From Viola odorata (Eukaryota > Streptophyta > Magnoliopsida > Malpighiales > Violaceae), in the NCBI GenBank assembly GCA_963691705.1, contig OY829540.1, forward strand, positions 49,388,158-49,452,157: DNA of 64,000 bases, given 5' to 3'. The notes under the pieces were generated by a model. The model did not search any database, had not been told where the DNA came from, and saw only the letters and a program-made list of their open reading frames with translations. The position numbers and the translations under genes were made by a program. Below, piece after piece: positions 51,452 to 62,461 of this stretch (positions are counted from its first letter, which is position 1; each line of letters begins with the position of its first letter).

Positions 51452-52280
51452 TCACAAAGTGTAATACCCTTCATCCTCTGATAGATATTTTGCTGCTAGA
51501 TGTGAGAAACAACGACGAATGAGCTCTCCGTCAAACATTGAGCACTTTTCAGCTTGTTTGAGGATTTTCATCTTTGCTGTAGGATCTAACGGCAAGATGT
51601 TGTGTTTCAGATACTTGGTTATTGGTGTGCGCCAATTGCTCTCGTCTTCCTTGACGCATAGAGTGAGTTGTTCTTCCATGAAAGATGGCATCAGGATCTC
51701 TTCAATCACAACATATTTTGGCATGACAGCACCGGGGTTGGTGGCTAGTTTAGCAATTTCATCAGCTTCGACATTTCCCTCTCTCAAAATGTGATCGATA
51801 GTCACGTGAATCCCTTACTTTTCAACTGCCTTCAGCTCCTGTCGTGCCTTTGCAAGGTATCGAATCATCATGGGGTCTCTTGCTTGTGCATGGTCGTTGA
51901 CTTGGTCTATGATTAACTTTGAATCGCCATGTATTTCTAGATGTGGATCTTTTGATTCTCCTTATTCGAGGATCCTTTTGGCTGTTAGATCTTTTCCGAT
52001 ACGTAGACTGGCCAGAAGTTCCTCGTATTTTGCCTCGTTGTTGGACAAAGGTTTTGAGATTTTCAGTGCATAGCGCAACTTTATTCCTTCCGGCTAGGAA
52101 GCGATGATGCCAGCTCCAGTGGATTCTTGATTCTTGGCCCCGTCGATAAAGATGACCCATTTATCCCCGTATATTTCCGGATAGGGGGGGTCTGCGTCTT
52201 CTAAGTCAGCCTTTTTCAACTCGAGGGATGGGTCGCCTGAGAATGTGCATTCGACGATGAAATCGGCTAAGGGCTGCACC
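51452..52280 (-). pseudogene. Archaeal-like RNase H of element G
   Basis: Starts WVIFIDGAKNQESTGAGIIA (52160-52225), interrupted by a stop and frameshift, and ends HILREGNVEADEIAKLATNP, followed by the linker to integrase (PSFMEEQLTLCVKEDESNWR). The second RNase H is diagnostic of the Tat lineage. Confidence 0.75.
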
Positions 52281-53400
52281 TTAACCGATGGCCTGGATTG
52301 GTACTACAGGCCGTGTTGCTCTAGCTCGATGGCCTAGATAACCATTCGCCCTGATGTCTCTAGCCTTTTGAAAAAAATTCGCAACAGCTGGCCTATCAAG
52401 AAAATTATCGGATGTGCTTGGAAATAGCGTGTCATCTTTCGGGTTGCCTGCACTAGGGCGAAGGCTACCTTCTCGATATGACTGTACCATAGTTCTGCGT
52501 CTTTCAGGATCCTGCTGATGAAATAGATGGGCTTATGAATGCCATCTTCTTCTCGTACTAAGACAAAACTCACTACTTCTTCGGCCGCTCCTAGGTATAG
52601 GAAGAGGGTATCTCCGTGTTCGGGCCGTTTGAGCAGTAAGTTGGATGTGAGGTATTCCCTTAGATCTGAGAAGGCTTTCTCGTACTCCTCCGTCCATCCA
52701 AACAACACCTTATTCCGAATGAGTTTGAAGAATGGGAGGCATCACTCACCTTATTTGGCGATGAAGCGACTCAAAGCTATCGCCTTACTAGTGAGTCGTT
52801 GGACTTCATTGATGTTCCGTGGGGATATCATGTCATGGATAGCTTTCAGTTTGACAAGGTTGGGCAGGATGCCCTCGTGGCTAACGACGTAGCCCAGGAA
52901 CTTTTCCGTTTGGAATGCGAACAAGCACTTCCTAGGGTTGAGTTTTATACTGAATATGTGCATAATCTAGAAGGTCTCAGCTAAGTCGGCCAGATGGCTC
53001 TCAAAGCTTCTGCTCTCTTTACTAGCATCTCATCGACATATACTTCAAGGTTCCTGCCTAACTAGGCCTTGAAGATTTTGTTTGTTATCCATTGGAAGGT
53101 GGCTCCAGCGTTTTTCAATTCGAAAGGCATAGCCCGGTAGCAATATGTTCTCGTTGGAGTGACGAATGTTGTTTTTTCTTCGTCCTCTATTGCCATGGGT
53201 ATTTGGTGATAGCCTGAATTCGCATCTAGGGAGCTTAAGAATTCATAGCCAGTCGTTTGATCTACTAACTGCTCGATCTGAGGGAGTGGGAAGCAGTCTT
53301 TCGGGCATGCCTCATTCAGAGAAGTGAAATCGATGCACATTCTCCACTCTCCGTTAGGCTTTGGTACAACCACTAGATTGGCCAACCACGGCGGTTACTG
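52281..53400 (-). pseudogene. Reverse transcriptase and RNase H of element G
   Basis: Motifs: MANLVVVPKPNGEWRMCIDF, SSLDANSGYHQI, MPFELKNAGATFQWI, LNPRKCLFAFQTEKFLGYVV, then the RNase H (LFLYLGAAEEVVSFVLVREE). The YVDD region near 53035 is present in another frame (plus-strand CATCGACATA). At least two frameshifts (near 52960-53060 and 52740) break it. Confidence 0.8.
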
Positions 53401-53435
53401 AACTTCCCGAATGAAGTTTGCTTGCAGAAGTTTAG

Positions 53436-54290
53436 TCACCTCTTTCTCAATCGCTTCCGCCTTTTCTTTCGGAAAGCTTTGTGTTTCTGCTGCACCGGTT
53501 TAGCCTCCAGATCAACGTTCAATCGGTGTTCGGCTATCTCCCTGGGGATGCCGGGCATTTTTGTGGATGCCCATGCAAACTCTTCTTCACATTTGTTTAA
53601 TAGTTGCGTCAACTGTCGACGCTCTTCCGGATTTAGCCTTTCGCTGACAAGAAAGCTTTTGGTAGGCATTCTTTCCACAGGCACTGATATCATATTTTCT
53701 AACGGTCGGGTGCGCCTTTCATCTTCCAATTCTAGGGGGTTGTTGACAACACAGATGTATTCATTGCACTTGTCCCCGATCATGGTGAGGTAGCACTCTG
53801 CCGCAAGCTTCTGGTTGCCTCTGATTGTGACGACACCTTCCCAAGAGGGGAATTTCAGCTTCAGGTGTCGTTGAGAGATGACAGCTCTAAAGGTGTTCAT
53901 GAATGGACATCCTAAGATTGTGTTGTAGGGTAGGTTTAGATCAATTATCATGAATAGTTGTTGCTATGATCTTCTTGAAGCGTCCTCTTTAAAGAAGACT
54001 GCCAGAAAAGTAATCCCCATTATCGGAATTACAATTCCGTCTACCCAGATGATGGGCTTTCGACACGACATTAGCTCTGACTCTAGTCTCCCCATAATCT
54101 CGTATGCCTCGAGTGAAAGTAAGTTGATAGTGCTTCCGTTGTCCACGATCTTCTCACCCCGAAATCTCTGACGAAAGTCGTGATTTCTAGGGCCTCGTTC
54201 TATGGATATCTCACCCCTTAGTAGTCTTCTTCCGAGAAGGATATCATCATTCGGTCAAGGAGGCCGAATCCGATATCTTCTGTTAGGGGT
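53436..54290 (-). pseudogene. Protease region of element G
   Basis: Active-site segment MDNGSTINLLSLEAYEIM at about 54090-54146 (D-N-G as in element A), then NLPYNTILGCPFMNTFRAVI (53890-53950) and the linker REIAEHRLNVDLEAKPVQQK leading to RT. One stop separates the two halves. Confidence 0.75.
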
Positions 54291-54428
54291 TGCTCGCATT
54301 TCCGCTTGTCGCCGATAGGAGGTTCTAGGGGATTCATCGTACCTCCAGCTATAAAGCTGATCATCCGTGTGCAACACCTCTCTACCTCTAGTAGTTGCTA
54401 CTGGTATGATGTTTGGGCCAGTAGCAAT

Positions 54429-55790
54429 CTACTTTCTGTTATGCCCGGGAATCGGTCTTGGATGGTTATTGGGGAATTGCGCCTCTCCCTTGGCCGCGTA
54501 TTCCAGAAAATAGCCTTCTTCGGTCAGCCATTCTATGGCCATTTTCAGTGCCCTGCATCCTTCCGTGTCGTAGCTGTTTGCCTTGTGGAAATGGCAATAT
54601 AAGCTTCTGTTGCCTCCGACGATCTCACCCGGTTTGGTGCTGGGGTATCGGATCGGCAGACCCTTGCTTTCAATAATTGCAAGGATCTCCGCTCTTCGCC
54701 CTAATAGTGAGTTGATTGGGGACACCACGTATGTCTGTCTTCCGGGCTGGAGATTCATCTCTCTCCCCTGTCGGGAATCCATTTGCCTCCTCTGTTGAAA
54801 ATTGGACTTCTTGCTCTTGGATCTTGGGGCGCATATTCCCTTGTATTCCCCGTCGGAGCGGCCATCTCTTGCATTATTATTCGGGGGGGAAATCTCTCCA
54901 CTGTATCCCCATTGAAAATCTTCTTCCTCCATCTTGATGTAATTGTTTGCTTTAGCCCGTAGAAGATCTAAGGTTGGTGGGGGGTCAGCTGACAACATGT
55001 CCCCCAATTTGTCGTACCCACAGTTCCTTCTTAAGGCCTCCGTTGCAAAATCAATGGTGGCATCGGGCGTTTGACCCAGTTCTGAATTGAATCGATCCAA
55101 ATATGCCTTGACGGATTCATCCTGCCCTCGAATGCTATCCAATAAAGTCGCAGATGTCTTTTCAGAGGAATCCCTGTGCTAAACCTGCTCAAGAATTTTC
55201 CTTCCAGTTCTGTGAAATTGTCAATCAAGCTTGGCGGTAGCGCCTCATACCGTGTGCAGGCTATCCCGACCAGAGAGAGTAAAAAAATTTGACAGAGAGC
55301 TTCATCTCTCGTGGTCTGAAAGGTGACTTGGTTTTTCACCCGTGTCACATGGATTAGACGGTTTGTTTAGCCAGCATAAATATCCGTTGGGACGTTGATC
55401 CATCGGCTGACTTGATGTCTCCGTATCCGATGGGTCAAAGGAATTTTCGGATTCCTATCTTGCTCCCGCCTACCGTGAGATGAAACGGATCGGGGATATT
55501 CACGTTCTTTCTCCTGTGGGCCGCGCCTCGGATTATCTCGACGGTGTTCTGTTTTGAGCTGTCGTTGTGTAGGAGACCTCTCTCAGCTCCTTCGCCCCTC
55601 ATGCCCTCTCATGTTAAATTCCCTGGAAGGTTGACGGGCTATGCTCTGGCGGGAGTTCAGATTATTGTCATTGAAATGACCGAGTGGCCGTTTGACTAGG
55701 CCGTCGGACCGTTTGACCATATGCTGACTGGGCTATTCTGATCATGGGTTGGCAGAGGTTCCTTAACGGGATAATGAAAGGTTTATAATG
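54429..55790 (-). pseudogene. Gag of element G
   Basis: From the right: an Arg/Glu-rich N-terminal remnant (about 55440-55620), capsid fragments (NQVTFQTTRDEALCQIFLLS, then LIDNFTELEGKFLSRFSTGI), VKAYLDRFNSELGQTPDATI, and the C/H-rich knuckle YCHFHKANSYDTEGC at about 54590-54640 (one histidine replaced by tyrosine relative to element A). Frameshifted near 55140. Confidence 0.75.
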
Positions 55791-56139
55791 CCCGGGGGCG
55801 TCATTATAGGTTATCACTACAATCCTTCAAAATGTAAATCATACCGCCAATTTTTTAGTTCCCTCTCTTTTGTTCATTTGCGCCAAAATCAGTAGAGATA
55901 ACCCTTCTTGAAAATTGGTTATAGGAGTTTTGGAACCATACACGGAGTAAAGGAATTCATTGGTTGGATATTGATTTCGACCATGAGCATTCTTACACTA
56001 CAATTAATTACTATTAGGGATAATATTGTCAAGAAATACATCTGTCTGCATTTGAACTTAAAACCAGACAACTAAAAGGTAAAAAAAAAATTACAGCTAA
56101 ACGTCATCCAAAAAGAACCAAGTAGTATTTTTTATAAAA
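55791..56139. other. Intergenic sequence
   Basis: No feature recognised; AT-rich from 55840. Confidence 0.4.
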
Positions 56140-56409
56140 GGGATAAATCAAAAAAAAAAATCCCTGCAGTCTAATTGATTGACTTTTTTCATCCCTCTAT
56201 TTTTTTAAACTATTTTTTCATCCCCACGGTCACGTGTCAGGCGACGTGTCGCGCCACGTCAGATTTCGGACGGAAATTTCGGACGGCGTTAGGGTGAGGG
56301 ATGAAAAAAGTCATTTTATTGACTCGGAGTACTAAAAATAGTTTAAAAAAAACAGAGGGATGAAAAAAGTCAATCAATTAGACTGCAGGGACTTTTATTT
56401 ATTTATCCC
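56140..56409. mobile_element. Mutator-like foldback MITE
   Basis: 270 bp, ends GGGATAAATCA and TATTTATCCC, with about 100-bp inverted arms (GACTTTTTTCATCCCTC and GAGGGATGAAAAAAGTC) around a GC-rich centre. Perfect 9-bp target duplication TTTATAAAA (56131-56139, 56410-56418). No coding capacity. Confidence 0.85.
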
Positions 56410-56418
56410 TTTATAAAA

Positions 56419-58060
56419 TCATTAAAATTTATATATTAGTTTAAATAACCGAGTGAAGTTTTACCACTAGTTTAGAACCAATGAGTTACACCTCCTTTGT
56501 CATGTGTACTAGTTTCAAAGCTTATTTAAGAATATACTTTTTAACCGTTTTACAACCCTGTTCAATTAGACATTTAATCATGGTTATTCGACCAAAAAAT
56601 AATAATAATAATCAGTAATGAATACAGTGAATACAAATATAGAAGTAAAAGAAAAAGAAAAAGAAAAAGAATAAGAGAAACTAGTATAAGCAGTAATGAA
56701 TACAGTGAATTACAAGTACACGACGGTTTTTTATTGCTGTTTCGTTTCTTTTCAGTAAATCAGTAAATTTACTACTAGATATAAAATATTTATTTATTTA
56801 TTTACTAGTCGCAAACTCGCGCCTTACGCAACTATATTAGATTATTGATAAAATTATCAAAAAGAAAATACATTCATTATATATATAATACATAAAGATA
56901 TTACACCGTAAATAGTTATTCACAATTACGTATAATTACAAGGTAAATAAAATAAATAATTATATAATTTAATCAAATAAAAAATAAAATTAAGATTAGC
57001 TTCCATTAGTATCTATGAACACTACCCAATGAATACTTGTGAATAAAATGAGACATTTGTAAACATTTATATATAAATTTGTGTAGTTTTTCATATGATT
57101 GAAATTCAATCATTTCAAATTTCATAACTTATATCATAATTTCTAATAATTAAATCAATTAATTATATAAAATTAATTCAATTTAATAGTGCAGATGCAC
57201 GAATATATTAGATCATTTATAAATCAAAAATCAAATGTTGAAAGGAGGCATCTCATTTTCCTATAGTGCAAAACTATATTATATTATACATAATTGTTCA
57301 TAACTTAATAGCTATAAGGTGAATAAAATAAATAATTACTAAATTTAAATTAGCTTCCATTAACATATGTTGACACCATCCAATGAATATTTTATGAATA
57401 AAATGAAAGATTTGTGAACACTTATATATAGAATTATATGATTTTCGTAATCTTAAAATTCAATCCTTCGAAATTCCATAATTTATAGCATCATAAATTC
57501 TAATTAAATAAATTAATTAATTATAAAAAATAATAAATTTAACACGGCAAACCAAAAAAAAAATAACTTATTTGCTCAATAGGTTTTATAGAGGATGATT
57601 TAAAAAAAAGGTTTGATAGAAGGAAATAGCATGTAATTGTCCCACGTCAATCCTTAAATATAAATGATAGCAAAAACAATGTCAGTCCTTTTGTTTCTAT
57701 TTAATTCTTGTGACCTTAGTTTCCTCAATATAACAACGTTCAACCATTGCAACTATTTATATGGTTGCACTTAATTCTTGTATGGTAAATTTAATTATTT
57801 ACATTAATTCATGTATGCATTAATTTGGATTTTTTTTTCTTTCACAATCCACTCCTAAGGAAATCAAGGGATACACACGGCATCAGAGGATTTTAAGAAT
57901 TTTAAATGGCTTCCTCTCATAATTTTTATAGATAGATGTGTTGTATCCTATCAACCTGTCAAAGAAAATGAACGGAAAAACTTGTATGATTTTCTGCGGA
58001 TGTTTTGGTCGCCTAATTCTGGTATATGATTTTCACAATGCTACGCTAGGCTGCTAGCAG
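56419..58060. other. AT-rich intergenic DNA with a duplicated segment
   Basis: No gene. A segment of about 330-360 bp is present twice in tandem (about 56830-57190 and 57215-57545), sharing AATAAAATAAATAATTA, TTAGCTTCCATTA and CAATGAATA...TGAATAAAATGA blocks. Short AAT and AAAAG microsatellites lie at 56596-56612 and 56645-56672. Confidence 0.55.
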
Positions 58061-58359
58061 TGAAAAGTAGGCCAATGCAATGCTGTTGGCACAGAGATTA
58101 GCATTCCAAAGATCACCCTGAAACAACAAAAAGAAATGTGTCCTGTCACAAAATCCTGCAGTATATAGGCAGAGAGATGAATATTGGAATACAAAGAATT
58201 GGTTATAACCTGAGCTCAATATGTCAGGATGAACATTTTACTCTTTCGCGAAAACGAACGGTACGTCCCTTGAGGAAGAGCTGCCTGCAAACGAACGGTT
58301 CAAATAAGAACTTATTAGGAGTTCCCTTTGAAGAAAATAATCTACCTATGGTTTCTACA
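58061..58359. other. Unassigned region next to the PIN-like fragment
   Basis: Probably intron or decayed exon sequence of the PIN-like pseudogene, but I could not match any of it. Confidence 0.3.
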
Positions 58360-58640
58360 GTGACATGTACTGAGGATGACCTGGTGGCATTGAGCTCAAA
58401 CAGAAACAGCAGCAGATTATACCAAACTAGGCTTTGCAACACAACAACCTGAGGAAGGAGGGCCTCGGGTTCGATCCCGTACATGGTCTTAAAGAGGTTA
58501 GGCAATGTTGACAGAGAGAGGCCAGTAATGATCCAATTCAGGTGGCGGCGAGAGCTGATTTTGGTGACTGCTACAAGAACGACAATGGCCAGTAGCTTTT
58601 ACAGAAAGTGTGTGAAAACAAAAACTAGTCTGGGGCTCAT
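58360..58640 (-). pseudogene. PIN6-like: PIN6-like auxin efflux carrier fragment
   Basis: Minus-strand translation gives KLLAIVVLVAVTKISSRRHL, then NWIITGLSLSTLPN, KTMYGIEPEALLPQVVVLQS and LVWYNLLLFLFELNATRSS. This is the transmembrane segment of PIN proteins containing SLSTLPNTL and VVLQSLIWY-type motifs, and is closest in my recollection to PIN6/PIN8-type members. The residues expected after LPN (the TL.LGIPLL-like turn) are missing, apparently an eight-residue deletion. A stop (TAA) precedes KLL. No other exon of the gene could be found nearby, so it is a fragment captured or left behind beside element H. PIN proteins export auxin across plasma or ER membranes. Confidence 0.7.
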
Positions 58641-58685
58641 CTTGTAAGGATTGTTATGGGAGATAATCTGAAAAGATAGAAGTGG

Positions 58686-59182
58686 TGGTAAAGTATGCCC
58701 TTTTGCCTGATATCATGCTGATATCGTGGTTACATGGGTTGGTAACACTTGGGCGTTATCTCCTTTGGCAGGATAACGCCACTTTTGGCTTGTTGGTTAA
58801 CACTTGGGTTGTTAACGTTGCCTCCGCTGTCCATTACCTTGTTAACTATTTTAGCTTGTTAATGTTTCTTTTGTAGGATAACGCCAAGCTGCTTTGGCTT
58901 GTTAACGGCACGTTAACTCTGCCTTGGATTAATACTCCTTTGGGTACTGACGCTGCCATGCTGTCACTGCTCCTCTTGGTTAAAGTCAACTTTGGTTAAA
59001 GTCACCTTGGGCATGTTAACGCCACGTTTCCATTTTGCTGTTGACGCTGCCGCTGTGCATCAGCTTGTTAACTTTGGTTTATTAATGTTTCTTTTGGATG
59101 TTATCGCTTGGCATGTAAATCTTGTCTTTGTTTAACGCTGCCACCTGTACTTTTACTTGTAGAATCTAGAACCTCCTAGTAG

Positions 59183-59216
<34 letters not shown>

Positions 59217-59330
59217 CGGTAAGATATACGAATGAAATCTTTTGCATAATTAATGAAGAAAATCATCTTTTGCTTATAGAAATTAGAAAATACAAAAATC
59301 CCAGAATCTTCATCAACCTCAAAACCAACA
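58686..59330 (+). repeat. 5' LTR of element H
   Basis: 645 bp with many GTTAAC/GATAACGCC motifs; includes a TA microsatellite at 59182-59213, which lies beyond the part of the 3' LTR visible in this window. Confidence 0.85.
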
Positions 59331-59412
59331 ATTGGTAGCGAAGCGCTGTTGATCTTAAGGGACTGCTTTGAAATCAAGAAAATCAGATCTGTTTTGAAAT
59401 CAAGAAAATCAG

Positions 59413-60474
59413 ATGTCAACCAACGCAAGTTTGCCAGCACTAACAATTTTCAATGGAGAAAATTATGATTTCTGGTTCATAAGAATGAAAGCTTTTCTTA
59501 TGGCTCAAGATCTTTGGGTATCAGTAGAAAAAGAATATGTACCAACAGATACAACCGAGATGTCAGTGGCTCAAATCAAAAAGGAAAAGGAGGAGTCAAC
59601 CAAGAACATGAAAGCTCTCACCTTTATGCATTCATGTGTATCTGAATCTATTTTTCCAAGGCTTGTTGGCGCATCAACAGCTCATCAAGCGTGGAAGATC
59701 TTGGAGGAAGAGTATCAAGGCTCAGAGAAGGTCCGATCAATCAAGTTGCACACTTTGAGAAGACAGTTTGAAGGTCTAAACATGAAAGAGACAGAGAAAA
59801 TCAAAGATTACTCGTCAAGAGTAATTGAGGTCGTGAATCAAATGAAGTTGCTTGGTGAGAAGTTTGAAGAAAGAAGAATTGTTGAGAAAATGTTAATAAC
59901 ACTTCCTGAAAATTTTGATTCAGTTGCAGCCGCGATTGAACAATCAAGGGATCTATCAGTACTCAGTGTTACAGAGTTAATAGGCTCCCTGCAAGCTCAT
60001 GAACAAAGGCTTCTGCATAGTTCAGAAACCATAACCGAAGGTGCTTTTCAAGCTAGGCACAATTACAGATTCAAGCAAGATGAGAAGAAAAATGGTGAAG
60101 AAAGAAGCAGTGGTTACAAAAAAGATGAAGAGAATTCAGGAGCTGCGAAGAATTACAATTGGAAAGGAAATTTTCCTCCGTGTGCTGTGTGTAATAAGAC
60201 CAACCATTCAGAAAAGGATTTCCTGATGAAGGTTCAATGTCAAGCCTGTAACAAATTTGGCCACATAGAAAAAGATTGCTGGAAGAAGGTTCAATGTGAA
60301 GCTTGTAATAAATTTGGTCACATAGAAAGAGTGTGCAGGGCAAAGATTCAATGTCATTTCTGCAAAAGATTTGGTCATATGGAAGGATTTTGCAAAGTTA
60401 AACTAAATCAAGGACGACAACAACCTTATGCACAACAGCCAAGACCCGCAGCTCAGAATCAGAACCAGAATTAG
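59413..60474 (+). CDS. Gag of copia element H with four tandem zinc knuckles
   Basis: 353 codons from ATG 59413 to an amber TAG. The N-terminus has the plant copia gag pattern (FNGENYDFWFIRMKAFLMAQ, then AWKILEEEYQGSEKVRSIKL, LRRQFEGLNMKETEKIKDY and MLITLPENFDSVAAAIEQS). The C-terminus has four tandem knuckles spaced about 20 residues: CAVCNKTNHSEKDF (last Cys replaced by Phe), CQACNKFGHIEKDC, CEACNKFGHIERVC and CHFCKRFGHMEGFC. Copia gags usually have one. The tail is Gln/Asn/Pro-rich. The amber stop is in frame with Pol, so it may be a simple mutation or a readthrough site. Confidence 0.88.
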   Translation: MSTNASLPALTIFNGENYDFWFIRMKAFLMAQDLWVSVEKEYVPTDTTEMSVAQIKKEKEESTKNMKALTFMHSCVSESIFPRLVGASTAHQAWKILEEEYQGSEKVRSIKLHTLRRQFEGLNMKETEKIKDYSSRVIEVVNQMKLLGEKFEERRIVEKMLITLPENFDSVAAAIEQSRDLSVLSVTELIGSLQAHEQRLLHSSETITEGAFQARHNYRFKQDEKKNGEERSSGYKKDEENSGAAKNYNWKGNFPPCAVCNKTNHSEKDFLMKVQCQACNKFGHIEKDCWKKVQCEACNKFGHIERVCRAKIQCHFCKRFGHMEGFCKVKLNQGRQQPYAQQPRPAAQNQNQN

Positions 60475-61779
60475 CAAGCAAACTTCACAGAAGAACAAAA
60501 AGAAGAGTTCGCATTCACAATTGAAACTTCACCAAATTTTGGGTGCAACAAATCTTGGTATTTGGACAGTGGTTGCTCTAGCCACATGACAAATGACTCA
60601 ACACTGTTTAGGGAGATCGACCCAACAGTCAAAGTTCGCGTAAAGCTAGCAAATGGTGAAATTGTCTATTCGGAAGGGAAAGGAACTGTAACTATGCAAA
60701 CCAGCAAAGGTACAAAACTAATCAGAGATGTTCTTTTAGTTCCAAATTTAAGGAACAATTTGCTAAGTGTGGGACAAATGATGAGGAGAGGTTATTCTCT
60801 GAATTTTAAGGATGATCACTGCAGTATTTACGATGCTGAAGGTAAAGGAGTCACTAAAGTTCCTATGATAAACAATAGCTTCCAAATTGAATGTAATTTT
60901 GCTGGTGAAAGTGCATGTAATCTTGTTAGCAAAGATGAATCAAGTTTGTGGCACAGGAGATGTGGTCATTTTTATTATCAAGTGTTGCAGCTGGCACATC
61001 AAAAGAATATGGTTAGGGAACTACCTATCATTCAAGTAAGCAAGGAAATTTGTAAGGCTTGCCAACTCGGGAAACAACAAAGGGAGAATTTCAGCTCAAA
61101 AGGTGCTTGGAGGGCTAGTGAGAAGCTGCAATTGGTTCACACTGATCTTTGTGGACCAATGAGGACTCCATCAATGAGTGGAAACAAGTATTTTATGTTG
61201 TTTATTGATGATTTGACGAGAATGACTTGGGTGAACTTCCTAAGACAGAAATCAGATGTGTTTACTGTCTTTAAAAGGTTCAAAGCTTTTGTTGAAACTC
61301 AAAGTGGATGCAAATTGAAGACTTTAAGATCTGACAATGGCACAGAGTACACGTCATCACAGTTTAATCGGTTTTATGAAGAACATGGTGTTGATAGACA
61401 ACTCACGACTCCCTACACGCCACAACAAAATGGTGTTTCTGAGAGGAAGAACCGGACAGTCATGGAGATGGCAAGGTGCATGATTGCGGAGAAATCTATG
61501 CCAAAGAAATTTTGGGCAGAGGCTGTTTTTACAGCTGTGTATTTGCAGAACAGACTTCCTACAAGGCCTGTTGAAGGTGTCACTCCAATTGAAGCATGGT
61601 GTGGGGTGAAACCAAGTGTTAGACATCTAAAAGTGTTTGGTTCTATGTGTTATGTTCACATTCCAGCAGAAAAAAGGCATAAACTTGAAGACAAAGCTGT
61701 AAAGGGTGTATTTCTTGGCTATAGTTCAGTATCAAAGGGTTATAGGGTGTTTAATCTTCAAACCGTGGAATTGGGATGA
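60475..61779 (+). CDS. Protease and integrase of element H
   Basis: In frame with Gag after the amber codon. Protease: WYLDSGCSSHMTN (D-S-G). Integrase: zinc finger LWHRRCGHF...CKACQLGK, catalytic D in HTDLCGPM, D in LRSDNGTEY, E in NGVSERKNR. It ends GVFLGYSSVSKGYRVFNLQT, the usual end of the copia integrase, after which a frameshift at about 61765 (apparently a deletion) produces a stop at 61779. It would process Gag-Pol and insert element DNA. Confidence 0.88.
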   Translation, partial: QANFTEEQKEEFAFTIETSPNFGCNKSWYLDSGCSSHMTNDSTLFREIDPTVKVRVKLANGEIVYSEGKGTVTMQTSKGTKLIRDVLLVPNLRNNLLSVGQMMRRGYSLNFKDDHCSIYDAEGKGVTKVPMINNSFQIECNFAGESACNLVSKDESSLWHRRCGHFYYQVLQLAHQKNMVRELPIIQVSKEICKACQLGKQQRENFSSKGAWRASEKLQLVHTDLCGPMRTPSMSGNKYFMLFIDDLTRMTWVNFLRQKSDVFTVFKRFKAFVETQSGCKLKTLRSDNGTEYTSSQFNRFYEEHGVDRQLTTPYTPQQNGVSERKNRTVMEMARCMIAEKSMPKKFWAEAVFTAVYLQNRLPTRPVEGVTPIEAWCGVKPSVRHLKVFGSMCYVHIPAEKRHKLEDKAVKGVFLGYSSVSKGYRVFNLQTVELG

Positions 61780-62461
61780 GAAGAAAGTAGAAAGGAAAAA
61801 TGAGCAGAAAGTAGAAAGGAAAAATGATACTACTGCAAGTCCTGAAAGTAGCAAATCGCATCAGCACAATGAAGTTGGTGAATCATCTCATATCAATGAA
61901 GAAGATTATGATTCTGAGAGCCCACCAAAGAAAGTTAAATCTCTCTCCGATGTCTATGAGAGGTGTAACTTCGCATGCACTGAACCTACTTGTGTTGAAG
62001 AAGCTATGCAGCATGATGAATGGAAAAATGCAATGAAGGAGGAGCTGAAAATGATAGAGAAAAATCAGACTTGGGATATGGTGAGCAAGCCTCAGGATAA
62101 GAAGGTTATTGGTGTCAAATGGATTTTCAAAACTAAAAAGAATCCAAATGGGAGTGTAAACAAGTTCAAGGCCAGATTGGTTGCAAAGGGGTATGCTCAA
62201 GAAGCTGGAGTTGATTATGGTGACACTTTTGCTCCAGTCGCAAGACATGACACAATAAGAATGTTGCTGGCATTAGCTGCGCAAAATCACTGGCAAGTTC
62301 ATCAATTAGATGTGAAATCAGCTTTTCTTAACGGATACTTGCAGGAAGAGATATTTATTGATCAACCAGAAGGTTTTCAAGTCGAGGGGAGTGAAGACAA
62401 GGTGTACAGGTTAAAAAAAACTTCTTTATGGGCTGAAACAAGCACCAAAGGCATGGTATAG
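61765..62461 (+). pseudogene. RT N-terminal part of element H
   Basis: After the frameshift, a charged hinge containing a direct repeat (KVERKN twice) leads to RT: AMQHDEWKNAMKEELKMIEK, then GVKWIFKTKKNPNGSVNKFK, AGVDYGDTFAPVARHDTIRM, QLDVKSAFLNGYLQEEIFI. A second frameshift occurs in a run of eight A near 62416, where the expected KKTLYGLKQAP motif moves to another frame. Confidence 0.85.

Larger units (their letters stand above)
48546..55790 (-). mobile_element. Degenerate Tat-type gypsy element G (main part)
   Basis: On the minus strand: gag, protease, RT, RNase H, archaeal-like RNase H and integrase, followed by a 234-bp repeat block and a small antisense gene on the plus strand. The same element continues at 23615-25060 on the other side of elements B/A/D. 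Protein motifs match element A throughout but with many stops and frameshifts. No LTR is seen at either end: the right side fades near 55790, and the left side is cut by element C. Confidence 0.75.

Noticed and set aside
58455..58480. GGGTTCGATCCCGT, a perfect-looking tRNA box B
   Set aside because: It lies in the coding remnant of the PIN-like fragment, and no A box or acceptor stem could be paired around it.
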